A DNA stretch of 24,791 nucleotides, taken from positions 1 through 24,791 of the forward strand of contig CAYYVQ010000043.1 of the NCBI GenBank assembly GCA_964475205.1, given 5' to 3'. The stretch comes from CAYSRM01 sp964475205. GTDB lineage: Bacteria > Verrucomicrobiota > Kiritimatiellia > UBA8416 > CAYSRM01. Positions within the stretch are counted from its first letter, which is position 1. Every line of letters begins with the position of its first letter. Made by a program: the position numbers and the translations under genes. The notes beneath the pieces are model-generated. The model saw only the letters and a list, made by a program, of their open reading frames with translations, made no database searches and was not told where the DNA came from. This document shows, one piece after another, positions 1-7,916 of the stretch.

Positions 1-113
1 ACCATACATTTTCAAACCGGCTGTTTTATGACACTTTCAGAACGGCGGTGACAGCCTTGCAGCGGAGTCGGTTGACGGTGGACTTTGACATTGCCCTGCG
101 CGAGTGCCTGGCG

Positions 114-139
114 TGCTTCCTGCCTTCAAGCAGGAAGCA
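114..139. repeat. Perfect 10-bp hairpin
   Basis: TGCTTCCTGC (114-123) pairs perfectly with GCAGGAAGCA (130-139) across the six-base loop CTTCAA. It lies outside any gene. With the second hairpin 34 bases away it has the look of a REP-like palindromic intergenic element, but copy number elsewhere in the genome cannot be judged from this window. Confidence 0.6.
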
Positions 140-172
140 TGACAGGCACGGGGCATGTGGGTCGTTCCACGA

Positions 173-190
173 GTCCGCCAACTGGCGGAC
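173..190. repeat. Near-perfect palindrome (8-bp arms)
   Basis: GTCCGCCA (173-180) and TGGCGGAC (183-190) are exact inverted copies separated by two bases, which would form a very tight hairpin. It is GC-rich and intergenic, with no T-run on either side, so a dispersed palindromic element is more likely than an intrinsic terminator. Confidence 0.55.
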
Positions 191-318
191 GAGGGCCTGC
201 CTGCCTCCGGCATGGCTGCTAAAATCTTCAGTTATCGAGAGTCGCAAAAATTAAAAAGTTAATTCTTAAAGCCGGACCGCAATCGCTGTCATCAATGTCA
301 ATGCCTAAAGTATATAGT

Positions 319-362
319 AAAGGTTTGACCCTGAAGCGCGAAAGGTTTGACCCTGAAGCGCG
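319..362. repeat. Tandem duplication of a 22-bp unit
   Basis: Two identical, directly abutting 22-bp copies occupy 319-340 and 341-362. Each begins AAAGGTTTGACCCTG and ends GCGCG. The nine-mer TTTGACCCT recurs in inverted orientation on the far side of the minus-strand gene (around 4176-4185, read as AGGGTCAAA). The AGGTTTGACCC phrase resembles end sequences that often flank RAYT/IS200-like elements in environmental genomes. That link is from memory and is only a suggestion. Confidence 0.6.
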
Positions 363-371
363 CAGGCCTGC

Positions 372-3300
372 TTACGGGCGTCCGAAGGCATGGGCTCCTG
401 TTGAGGGAGCGCCCTCCTGGCCCAGTGCGTCAATGGTGGTCACATAATAAATGCGCCGCTCTGAACGGGGCAATTCCGGCTCATCCACAAACCGGGTTTC
501 CTTGATCGGCGCATAATTCAGAGCAATAGTAAGTGAACGTGGAAATTCATCCATCCGGTACACCTTGTAGCCCTGTATATGTTTTTCCGGCGCTTCATCC
601 CATTCGACAACCGTGGTTCCATCACATCTTTCCTGCGCCCGCACATCAGGCGTCGATGAGGCAAAAGTCAATGTCATGGCGGAATCTCCGCCTTCAACGC
701 CGTGCCGATTGACAGCGCGGACTGTATATACGCGGATCTCGTGGGAAAACAGACCCGAGGTTTTCGCCAGCGGTCGCGAGTCCATGAATTCAGATCTTCT
801 TATCGGCGCCTCGTTCAACTTTTTCAGAGGACGCAGATTGCGAAACATGCGCGAAGGATGCATTTTCCTGCCTATTTCCGGGGACCCGGCATAGACATTA
901 TATCCGGCAACATCACGTTTGGAAGACGGCTCCCAGGCAATGCGAACGCTTCGGTCCTTTCGAACGCTTGCAACGACATCGCGCACCAATCCAGGTTGAG
1001 TGCGAACCATCATGGAATGGGGCCCTTCCTTGAAATCTGCATCAATAGCCGCCACGCGGTAATAAGCAACCTTGCCGCTCTCAGGCAGAGTTTCCTGAAA
1101 TTCTGTTGATGTAAGAGGCACAGTCGACACTCTGGCTAAAGTCCGTTGCCATGGCTGCTTTCCTGCGCCGCGGTATATGACGTAACCTTCAGATCCGGAG
1201 ACTGGCTCCCAGCTCAGCAGGATTTTCCCTTTATCGAGAGTAATCACGTTCAGATTCTCGGGAGCTTTAAGCCCTGATTCCGGGGCAGGTTCTCTTTTCC
1301 TGAACTTATAGGTCCAGGTCTCGCGCACCGCGATATGGCCGGTATCCCAGCTAAGGTGTCCTCCGTCCATTATGTAAACATTATGATGGCTGTCGTAAGC
1401 CACATCGATGCTTCGATGGTGCGGCGAGGGGCCCTGGGGCGAAGGTATTTCCTTCCAGGCGTTCGCCTTTGGATCGTACTGTGTCACGCGCGTTCCCTCT
1501 TCGAGGTCGGGCTCGAAATGGAGAACGGTTTCGGTGACCGGATCATACACTATCGGCAGCTTGCGCGGAGTAGTCCCTGAGGGTTCAGCATTCTTCCACC
1601 GGTTATTTTCGAGGTCGTAGAGCCAGGTCAGCCGGTCAGACTTGAAGTAGCTGCCGCCGACCATCATGATCCTGTTAAGATTGGGAAGATAGCACATGCC
1701 TTGATGGGCTCGCTTTCCGGGCAACGGATCAGACGGAGGCGTCAACATCCAGCGGTTGACATAGGCGTCATAGATCCAACCGCGGTCAGCGATGTCTCCG
1801 CTGTTCAGGTTGCCCATCTGGCCCCCGTAGAAGAATGAAACCTGCGCTTTTTCGTGATACGCAGGGGAATGAAAGCCCCGCATACCCGGCCCGTGGGAAC
1901 GATCGACGCGCTGCATGGGCAACCATTTATCCCTCTGCGTATCATAAACCCATGGTGACGCCGCCCGCATGGCGCGGCCGCGCACCCACTGCCAGCCATG
2001 AGTCGCACCCGCCGCCTGGACGCTGACAACGGCCCTGGCCGACTGGTCGTAAGTGGTTCCCCAGGTGCCGCACATGCCGTGAGGGTCGCGGGGCGAACTT
2101 GTCTCATTCCATTCAGCAGTTTCCGGATCGAAAAGCCATGTATCGCCGGTTTGCGGGCTGTCGCATCGGAATCCATGCGAACCCCACTTGACAACCCGGC
2201 CGTTATGGCTATCGAAAGCCAGTCCAGCCTCGTAGCTGGTCGCGGCCGAACGATCATCGTTGCGGTCCACCGGCCAACGCCGCAGGACCCACGTGTTCTC
2301 CTCCTGTTCCTCCAGGCTCGGGGCCGGTTGAATAAAGGTCCGGAACAGGGGATGAGCCGCCAGCGCCTTCTGAACCTCCGGCTGATGCCAGAACCAGCGC
2401 CACCTCAAGGCGCGCATTGCCATATATTGGTCGCGCTGTGACTCGTCCTTGTTCATAATCTGAACCAGTCCCGGAATCGCCTTTGAATCGCCGATCCGTC
2501 CCAGGCTTTGAATGATGCGCAGGCGTTGTGAGCCTTTGCTCCCGGGCAATTTCGCCAGCAAAGCATCCACCGCACGCGGATCTTCCGTCAGTTCCAGGCC
2601 GTGCGGAGCCGCAGGATGTCCGTCCATAGTGCGTTTTATAAATGCGTTGACCGCGCTCTGGTTCCATTTACCCGCCTGCCGGATCGCGGCATAGGCGATG
2701 CTCCGGGCGATATTGTTCCTCTGGCCCCTGTGTTTCAGCAAGGTGTCAACCGCTTTCGAGTTGCCAAGGCGGGCCAGCCCCATAAAGGCGTATCCTTTCA
2801 GAACACGGCTTTCTTTCGGCCAGGAGGCCGCCCGGATCAGGGCGTTCAGTCCTTTCTCGTCACAAGTGTAGCCAAGACCCAGAACCGAAGCTGACATGGG
2901 AAGTTCGGCTTTCATGATGTACTCGGACAGAGTTTTGACGGCCTTATCGCTTGCGATCAGGCCGAGAGACATAGCCGCCAGATTGCGGTCTTCCGATGCC
3001 ACTCCTTTTCCCTTTACCCATTGCATCAGAGGCTCGACTGCGGCTGGGTCGGGACAGTGCCTCAGCGCACGCATTGCCGCGCGTCGAATTGTCGGATTAT
3101 CCGAATCAAGCAGAACAATCAACCGCGACCATACTTCTTTGCCGCCGGTGCGCCCGAGTTTCAAGATAATTTCCGCGCGTTTGTTTATGTCCTTTTCCCG
3201 GCGTTCATTCCGCAAGAGAAAAGCGGAATCTGCAAGAGGCTGCGTCTTCTTCCTCGCGCGCGAATGCCAGCCGGTTTCCATTCGTTCCAAGGCCCATCCG

Positions 3301-4016
3301 GCCGTCTCACGTACGCCGGTGTAATCGTGGTTAAGTCCTTTCCGGATAAGAGCCGCTGATGCCTTGTGTCCGCGCCGTCCCAGCAGTTCTGCGCCCAGCA
3401 TCCATTCATGCTCGCTCCTGTCATTCGCATTGGTCATGAGATGTTCCAGGATCCCGGCAGGGAAATCGGGGACAATTTCAAGCAACGATACGCGGCCTGG
3501 AGGAGAGTGAGACCTGAAGTCATGTTCAATCCGTCTGAGAGAACGCAGTGCATGCTGGCGCACAGACTGGTTTTTGTCTTCCAAAGCCAGGCACAGCGCA
3601 GGAATGGCCTGTTTGCTTTGAAGCCGGGCGAGATTGTAGGCCGCCAGCCTGCGCTGATCGGGATCCTGGTTCTCAAGCATGGCCTGCCATTTACGCAGAC
3701 TCGATTCTTCGACATTCGCTGTGAACACCAATATACCATTTTCAAGTTCAACCTCTGCCGAGGGGGCCAATTGAGCGGCAATGTCGATAAAATTGGCATC
3801 GGCAGCGAACTGCCCGGCGTCGATTTGATGTACTATAAGACCTGAGGGATAAGCATAGCCCTTGCCGGTCTGGCGATGGATTTCTTCAAGTATTTCGGTT
3901 CCGAACATCAGGCGGCCGGGCAGTTTCACCTGCGTTTTCGGAGCCCGCCCCATTGCTCCCGCCGATCCGCAAAATATTGTCACTCCAAGAACCAGACTCA
4001 CAAATGTCGTCTTCAT
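372..4016 (-). CDS. Secreted HEAT-repeat / Kelch / fibronectin III protein
   Basis: A 1214-residue exported protein of unknown function. Residues 1-21 form a clear signal peptide ending in Gly-Ser-Ala-Gly-Ala. A small alpha/beta region (about 30-105) looks faintly like a secretin/TonB short N-terminal domain. About 110-560 holds HEAT/PBS-lyase-type repeats (recurring 'AIPAL..AL.D....VR..A...L'). About 590-905 holds Kelch/galactose-oxidase-like blades with recurring 'YD......W' and 'GG' motifs. About 910-1205 holds three fibronectin III-like repeats, each with a 'W.P.....GY.VY' core. The start is supported by AAAGGAG upstream of the ATG. It is divergent from two smaller Kelch-like proteins. 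No PEP-CTERM or transmembrane anchor is visible at the C terminus. Likely an extracellular or periplasmic protein- or glycan-binding scaffold; the target is unknown. An Asp-box or galactose-oxidase enzyme is not supported by visible active-site residues. Confidence 0.88.
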   Translation of the reverse strand: MKTTFVSLVLGVTIFCGSAGAMGRAPKTQVKLPGRLMFGTEILEEIHRQTGKGYAYPSGLIVHQIDAGQFAADANFIDIAAQLAPSAEVELENGILVFTANVEESSLRKWQAMLENQDPDQRRLAAYNLARLQSKQAIPALCLALEDKNQSVRQHALRSLRRIEHDFRSHSPPGRVSLLEIVPDFPAGILEHLMTNANDRSEHEWMLGAELLGRRGHKASAALIRKGLNHDYTGVRETAGWALERMETGWHSRARKKTQPLADSAFLLRNERREKDINKRAEIILKLGRTGGKEVWSRLIVLLDSDNPTIRRAAMRALRHCPDPAAVEPLMQWVKGKGVASEDRNLAAMSLGLIASDKAVKTLSEYIMKAELPMSASVLGLGYTCDEKGLNALIRAASWPKESRVLKGYAFMGLARLGNSKAVDTLLKHRGQRNNIARSIAYAAIRQAGKWNQSAVNAFIKRTMDGHPAAPHGLELTEDPRAVDALLAKLPGSKGSQRLRIIQSLGRIGDSKAIPGLVQIMNKDESQRDQYMAMRALRWRWFWHQPEVQKALAAHPLFRTFIQPAPSLEEQEENTWVLRRWPVDRNDDRSAATSYEAGLAFDSHNGRVVKWGSHGFRCDSPQTGDTWLFDPETAEWNETSSPRDPHGMCGTWGTTYDQSARAVVSVQAAGATHGWQWVRGRAMRAASPWVYDTQRDKWLPMQRVDRSHGPGMRGFHSPAYHEKAQVSFFYGGQMGNLNSGDIADRGWIYDAYVNRWMLTPPSDPLPGKRAHQGMCYLPNLNRIMMVGGSYFKSDRLTWLYDLENNRWKNAEPSGTTPRKLPIVYDPVTETVLHFEPDLEEGTRVTQYDPKANAWKEIPSPQGPSPHHRSIDVAYDSHHNVYIMDGGHLSWDTGHIAVRETWTYKFRKREPAPESGLKAPENLNVITLDKGKILLSWEPVSGSEGYVIYRGAGKQPWQRTLARVSTVPLTSTEFQETLPESGKVAYYRVAAIDADFKEGPHSMMVRTQPGLVRDVVASVRKDRSVRIAWEPSSKRDVAGYNVYAGSPEIGRKMHPSRMFRNLRPLKKLNEAPIRRSEFMDSRPLAKTSGLFSHEIRVYTVRAVNRHGVEGGDSAMTLTFASSTPDVRAQERCDGTTVVEWDEAPEKHIQGYKVYRMDEFPRSLTIALNYAPIKETRFVDEPELPRSERRIYYVTTIDALGQEGAPSTGAHAFGRP

Positions 4017-4366
4017 TGGTGCATTCTCCTTTAGTTCCGGGTTCCGTCAATAATTCAGTCCCAGGATACACGTTTCAGATTTTAAATCGTGGATTTTTTG
4101 AGTACCAGAGTCAACCTATATCCTGCACTTGAAAATTCGGGAAGCAATGTATATTATTGCAAATAGGCTGCCGAATATAGGGTCAAAGAATTTCGTGTGT
4201 GTTGCGTGGTGTTGCGGTCTTTTATTGAAGCTGTGTGTGAGTTTGTGGGTGTGTCCGTGAAGGGGGAGGACAACCCATCGGCCACAACTGTTTGATGATC
4301 GATAGCTTAGCCGCAAGACTGGGGCAGAATTTTTGACAGAACGAGACTAAAAAAAAGAGGCTCATT
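4017..4366. other. Divergent intergenic region, 350 bp
   Basis: No gene is supported here. It separates two divergently transcribed Kelch-protein genes, so it should carry promoters for both. A good plus-strand promoter candidate is at 4129-4157; I could not find an equally good one for the minus-strand gene. From about 4193 to 4256 the plus strand is strikingly G/T-rich with few A and C, forming part of the presumed 5' leader of the plus-strand genes. Confidence 0.6.
4129..4157 (+). promoter_or_regulatory. Candidate sigma-70 promoter for the Kelch pair
   Basis: TTGAAA (4129-4134, five of six matches to the -35 consensus) is followed after exactly 17 bases by TATTAT (4152-4157, five of six matches to the -10 consensus). 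Transcription would begin near 4164, leaving a leader of about 200 bases before the ATG at 4367, including the G/T-rich tract. Confidence 0.5.
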
Positions 4367-5479
4367 ATGAAAGAGCGATGCAGGTGGCATGGAAAAATTT
4401 GTGCATTAGGTCTGGCCGCTATTGTCCTGGCTTTGCCGACAGCAAAGGCTGAAGACAACATTCTGGAGGGAACCGTTTTGAAGAAACTGGCAGACGGTAT
4501 GGAGCCGGGGACTTTTCTGCGATTGAAGGGCGGACCGAACGATCCGGCTTTGCCCGAAGGATTCGACAACTATTCACGGGTGCAGATGAAAGGCACGTTT
4601 CATTCCAGTTCAGATGCGTGGTCCCCTCTTGCCACATGGAGCCCGGTGACGCTTCGCGTCTATCAACTGCTTGATCGTTCCGGTAACGGTGTAGAGTATG
4701 ACCGGACCGCTTTCAGCGGCTACGACGCCAGGACCCACGCATGGATGCGGCACAAGCTGCATCCGGAGAGCAAAGAAAGAAAAATCCTGGGCAGGCCGCA
4801 CGTGTATGGGAGCTGGGCGCTGGACAATCAGCACGGCAAGATCTATCACGCAGGTCATAAAGGCGTTATGTGGGCCTACGATATAAAGGAAGAAACATGG
4901 TCCCCTCTCGATGATTTTCCCGGCTGGGGCCTGTCAACCGGGAATGCGCCCCTTGTTTATCATCCTGATATCGGTTGCCTGCTCGTTATGGGAAGAGAAG
5001 GCAAAGTCGCGGCCTGGAATCCTGAAAAAAATACGGTTAAAGTCCTGCCAGGCTCGAACCCCGAACAATCCGGATACCACGGGCATGCCGTATACAATAC
5101 GGTACGCCGTGAAGCCATGTTCTGGTTTGGCAACACCGCGCGCCAGGTCACGCTGGTAGGATCGGACGGAAAAGTCGTTCCGAAGGAAAAGGCGCCCGAT
5201 GCCGTTCATGCGGGAGAAGGCAGTTCCAGCATTTTTCTGACATATGATCCGATTTCCGGTAATTATCTTTCTTTCGGGAACAAGAGGCTCTGGGAGTACA
5301 ACCCCGGGCAGAACGAGTGGAAGATGGCCCTGGATTTGAACAAAGGTCCGAACAGGTTTGCTCCGTATCATGGTCATCTCATGACTGCCATACCCGAAGC
5401 CAAGGTGATTATGTGGAACCACCGCTCGTCCCCGCGGCTTTACAAACACAAGTCTGTGTTCGCAGGCGCTGATGAATAA
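4367..5479 (+). CDS. Secreted Kelch-like beta-propeller protein
   Basis: A 370-residue exported protein of unknown function. It has a signal peptide over about the first 28 residues (positive Lys/Arg-rich start, hydrophobic core, cleavage near Ala-Lys-Ala). The rest is built from repeats typical of Kelch or quinoprotein-like propellers: 'YD......W', 'VMGREGKVAAWNPEKN', 'YDPISGNYLSFGNKRLW'. The start ATG has AAGAGG six bases upstream. It is the first gene of a two-gene unit: the next gene's Shine-Dalgarno sequence overlaps this stop codon. Its blades resemble the Kelch region of the large divergent HEAT/Kelch/FN3 protein, so the three probably work on a common extracellular target. No enzymatic residues are recognised. 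Confidence 0.85.
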   Translation: MKERCRWHGKICALGLAAIVLALPTAKAEDNILEGTVLKKLADGMEPGTFLRLKGGPNDPALPEGFDNYSRVQMKGTFHSSSDAWSPLATWSPVTLRVYQLLDRSGNGVEYDRTAFSGYDARTHAWMRHKLHPESKERKILGRPHVYGSWALDNQHGKIYHAGHKGVMWAYDIKEETWSPLDDFPGWGLSTGNAPLVYHPDIGCLLVMGREGKVAAWNPEKNTVKVLPGSNPEQSGYHGHAVYNTVRREAMFWFGNTARQVTLVGSDGKVVPKEKAPDAVHAGEGSSSIFLTYDPISGNYLSFGNKRLWEYNPGQNEWKMALDLNKGPNRFAPYHGHLMTAIPEAKVIMWNHRSSPRLYKHKSVFAGADE

Positions 5480-5489
5480 GGAGTAAGCG

Positions 5490-6659
5490 GTGAAACTGAT
5501 TATTAAAAGAACCCTGTATTTTCTGGCAGCAATTATCGCATTTCAGACCGTATGGGCAGAGGCGAAGAATTCAGACGGCGCACAGGCTGAGGTTGATCTG
5601 GACAATCTACCGGTAAACAGATGGATTCGGGTCAAGCCGACTTATCTCCCCGCTCCGGACGGCGGCAAGCATCTGCCTTCAGGATGGAACAAGCTGGTTT
5701 ACGACCCGGTCGGAAAGCGCGCGGTTTATATGGACCGCTGGAAGGATGACCTGCGCAATAAGAGCATTTACGCCAATGCAGTTATGGCATTTGATGTTGT
5801 CTCTAATGTTGTCGAATGCGTTAAGCTGACAAACTGGAAAAGGCAGAGTCTGAAAGGCGGCGGATACCGGACCGTGCCGCTGCCGCAGAATGCGAAAGAA
5901 CCCACCCCGTGCGACCGGCATCCTTACGGCAACATGGCCTTTGTTCCTTATCAGCAAGCCCTCTATTTGAGCGCAGGCGCCAACCGCACCGCTTATGCCG
6001 ATGGCCGGCGCGGGCACAGCATTTGTCGCGATACATGGCGGCTGGATATGGCTACGCAGCGCTGGAAGCTGATTGGAAGCGAAAAAAATCCGCCGCAGAA
6101 GCTTGAAGATGTTATGGCATACGATGCGGCCAACAAGGTTATAGTCGCCCTTGTTCGCGGCGGCGCCCAGACCTGGCTGCTGGACGTGGAGACCGGCCAA
6201 TGGCGCAATGCATTGGCAAAAAACAACCCGCACTGCGGCATGGGCGCGGCCATGTGTTACGACGCCAAGCGTGAACGCGTCATGGTCATCGGCGGCGCCG
6301 GCAAGAAGGGCTCTGCCTGGAACGAGCCGCATCGGGAAGTGTATGCCTATTCCGTGGAGGATAACACCTGGACCCGGCTGGCCGATGTGCCCGTCCCCGT
6401 CCGCGCGATGGGAGCGGCATATGACACCAGACGCGACAAGGTTCTGGTTCACGCAGGTCGCGGCAAGAATCCCTTCTTTTTCGGTTTCTATTGTCCCGAA
6501 AAAGATACATGGCAACCTCTGGATCTGCCCGAGGACGCCCCTTTGCCGACCCCTGCATGGCATACCCTGACCTACGATACGGCCAACGATGTATTTATCC
6601 GGGCCGCCGGTCCGTGGAGCGATCCGCAATGGTGGATTTTCAGGCCGGATATACCATAA
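5490..6659 (+). CDS. Secreted Kelch-repeat protein
   Basis: A 389-residue exported protein starting with GTG; AAGGAG (5478-5483) lies six bases upstream and overlaps the TAA of the preceding gene, so the pair is almost certainly co-transcribed. A signal peptide of about 24 residues ends near Val-Trp-Ala. Five or so propeller blades follow, with Kelch hallmarks such as 'YDAKRERVMVIGGAG', 'VYAYSVEDNTWTRL' and 'YDTRRDKVLVHAGRG'. It is closer to classical Kelch than the preceding paralogue-like protein. Function is unknown; a surface or periplasmic binding role is inferred. It converges on the epimerase gene, with stop codons only 35 bases apart. Confidence 0.85.
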   Translation: MKLIIKRTLYFLAAIIAFQTVWAEAKNSDGAQAEVDLDNLPVNRWIRVKPTYLPAPDGGKHLPSGWNKLVYDPVGKRAVYMDRWKDDLRNKSIYANAVMAFDVVSNVVECVKLTNWKRQSLKGGGYRTVPLPQNAKEPTPCDRHPYGNMAFVPYQQALYLSAGANRTAYADGRRGHSICRDTWRLDMATQRWKLIGSEKNPPQKLEDVMAYDAANKVIVALVRGGAQTWLLDVETGQWRNALAKNNPHCGMGAAMCYDAKRERVMVIGGAGKKGSAWNEPHREVYAYSVEDNTWTRLADVPVPVRAMGAAYDTRRDKVLVHAGRGKNPFFFGFYCPEKDTWQPLDLPEDAPLPTPAWHTLTYDTANDVFIRAAGPWSDPQWWIFRPDIP

Positions 6660-6678
6660 CCTGAATATCGCTTATTTA

Positions 6679-6703
6679 CCTCAAATATGAGGGGTTAACC
6701 CCT
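6679..6703. terminator. Interlocked palindromes between convergent genes
   Basis: Two short palindromes overlap in the 35-bp gap between converging genes: CCTCAAATATGAGG (6679-6692, 5-bp stem, AATA loop) and AGGGGTTAACCCCT (6690-6703, a perfect 14-bp palindrome containing the TAA of the minus-strand gene). They share bases, so only one can fold at a time. A bidirectional transcript-ending function is plausible by position, but there is no proper T-tract. Confidence 0.35.
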
Positions 6704-7666
6704 GCTTATATACCCCATGCTCTTCTGTTCCAGGTACCACTGTACGAACCGCTGGATTCCTTCTTTGACTTTGACGGACGGATTGTAGTCCAGCAAGCGT
6801 CCGGCCTTTGAGATATCCGCGCAGGTAGCCATCACATCTCCGGGCTGCATGGGCAGAGGGTTAATTATGGCTTTTTTTCCAAGATTCTCCTCAATCATGG
6901 ACACCATTTCTGAAAGGCTGGTGGTCTGGCACTCTCCGAGATTGATTATTTCATACCCCAGGTCCCTGTCCACTGACGCCTCGATCCCGTCTACAATATC
7001 GCTGTAAAAAGTGTAATCCCGCCTGCTTGTTCCGTCTCCGTAGAACGGAATCGGCTCGCCCCGGTCAATCAGGCTGGTGAACTTGTAGATGGCCATTTCC
7101 GGTCTTCCTCTCGGTCCGTAAACCGTAAAAAAGCGAAGCGCTGTGATGGACATTCCATAGATGTGATGATAAGTATGGCTGTACAATTCACACGCAGCCT
7201 TGGTCGCGGCATAGGGGCTGATAGGCGTGTCGATGCGCACGGATTCCTTGAAAGGAATTTCTTTGACGTTCCCGTAAACACTCGAAGAAGAAGCAATAAC
7301 TATTCTTTTAATTCCCCGTTCGCGCGCACATTCTAATATATTGATAGCGCCCATGCAGTTTACCTGCTCATACAAGGCAGGCATTTCCAGGCTCTGCCTG
7401 ACCCCGGCGCGCGCAGCAAGGTGGACAACTACATCAAAATCATTTTCATGGAACAGTTTCCTGAGGCAATCCTTATCCCTTATATCTCCCTTGGTAAATG
7501 AAACTCGAGGGGACCGGGTAATCTCGTCCAGATTCCTCTGTTTTATGGCCGGGTCATACGAATCGTTAAGCTCATCGATTACAACTACATTATCACCCCG
7601 GGCCGCCAGCCGCTCGGCGGTGTGGCTGCCGATAAATCCGGCTCCGCCGGTAACAAGGATGTTCAT
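6695..7666 (-). CDS. NAD-dependent sugar-nucleotide epimerase (UDP-glucuronate 4-epimerase type)
   Basis: A 323-residue extended short-chain dehydrogenase. The Rossmann motif GGAGFIG is at residues 7-13, the catalytic SSSSVYG at about 126-132, and Tyr152/Lys156 in YAATK. The 'VYGPRGRPEMA' stretch is typical of the GAE/UDP-glucuronate 4-epimerase group, and the same fold also covers UDP-GlcNAc(A) 4-epimerases. I start at the ATG at 7666, not nine codons earlier, because AGGAAAGG sits just upstream and the conserved 'MNILVTGG' begins there. A strong promoter lies at 7701-7729. Together with the UDP-sugar 6-dehydrogenase at 11673 it could make UDP-galacturonic or UDP-GalNAc-uronic acid for the exopolysaccharide. 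Exact substrate cannot be read from the sequence. Confidence 0.9.
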   Translation of the reverse strand: MNILVTGGAGFIGSHTAERLAARGDNVVVIDELNDSYDPAIKQRNLDEITRSPRVSFTKGDIRDKDCLRKLFHENDFDVVVHLAARAGVRQSLEMPALYEQVNCMGAINILECARERGIKRIVIASSSSVYGNVKEIPFKESVRIDTPISPYAATKAACELYSHTYHHIYGMSITALRFFTVYGPRGRPEMAIYKFTSLIDRGEPIPFYGDGTSRRDYTFYSDIVDGIEASVDRDLGYEIINLGECQTTSLSEMVSMIEENLGKKAIINPLPMQPGDVMATCADISKAGRLLDYNPSVKVKEGIQRFVQWYLEQKSMGYISRG

Positions 7667-7700
7667 ATTTTTCCTTTCCTGAATCGGTAACAATCAACAG

Positions 7701-7729
7701 ATACTATGCGCGGGCAATATTCTTGTCAA
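7701..7729 (-). promoter_or_regulatory. Candidate sigma-70 promoter for the epimerase
   Basis: Read on the minus strand: TTGACA (perfect -35, 7724-7729), a 17-base spacer, then TAGTAT (-10, 7701-7706, four of six). Transcription would start near 7694, giving a leader under 30 bases with AGGAAAGG as ribosome-binding site. Confidence 0.55.
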
Positions 7730-7736
7730 AACATCT

Positions 7737-7742
7737 TATAAT
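7737..7742 (+). promoter_or_regulatory. Possible -10 box for the rmlA operon
   Basis: A perfect TATAAT on the plus strand in the divergent 250-bp gap upstream of rmlA. The base stretch 17 positions upstream (GCAATA) is a poor -35, so the assignment is weak. The start would lie about 165 bases before the ATG at 7917. The rest of the 7667-7916 gap contains nothing else I recognise. Confidence 0.3.
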
Positions 7743-7916
7743 AGCGGAGTGGGCGCTAACGCGTATTTCTCACAACATTCCTGCTGCGAGCGCGGATAGC
7801 GCCACTGCGAGGGCAGAACGCAAGATTCAGGTAGGTACGGCACATTTTGACTTGTTTCAAGAGAGCAGCGCGCCTAACCTCTTATTCTCAACCTTTTATT
7901 CGAATACGGAGACGCA

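Larger units (their letters stand above)
1..371. other. Non-coding left end with hairpins
   Basis: No convincing gene is seen; the short open frames overlap each other on both strands and resemble nothing I recognise. The stretch holds two strong hairpins (114-139 and 173-190), a tandem 22-bp duplication (319-362) and a 10-bp palindrome GCAGGCCTGC (362-371) directly beside the stop codon of the large minus-strand gene. On the minus strand it is the 3' flank of that gene, so the hairpins could act in transcript termination or stability. No U-run follows them, so I do not call a terminator. Confidence 0.6.

Noticed and set aside
319..362. Start of a CRISPR array
   Set aside because: The two 22-bp copies abut with no spacer, and there are only two of them.
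5679..6629. Long 316-codon minus-strand frame opposite the second Kelch gene
   Set aside because: It is the mirror of a GC-rich real gene; the translation is rich in Gly/Ala/His/Arg without domain logic, while the plus strand has a signal peptide, Kelch repeats and a coupled ribosome-binding site.
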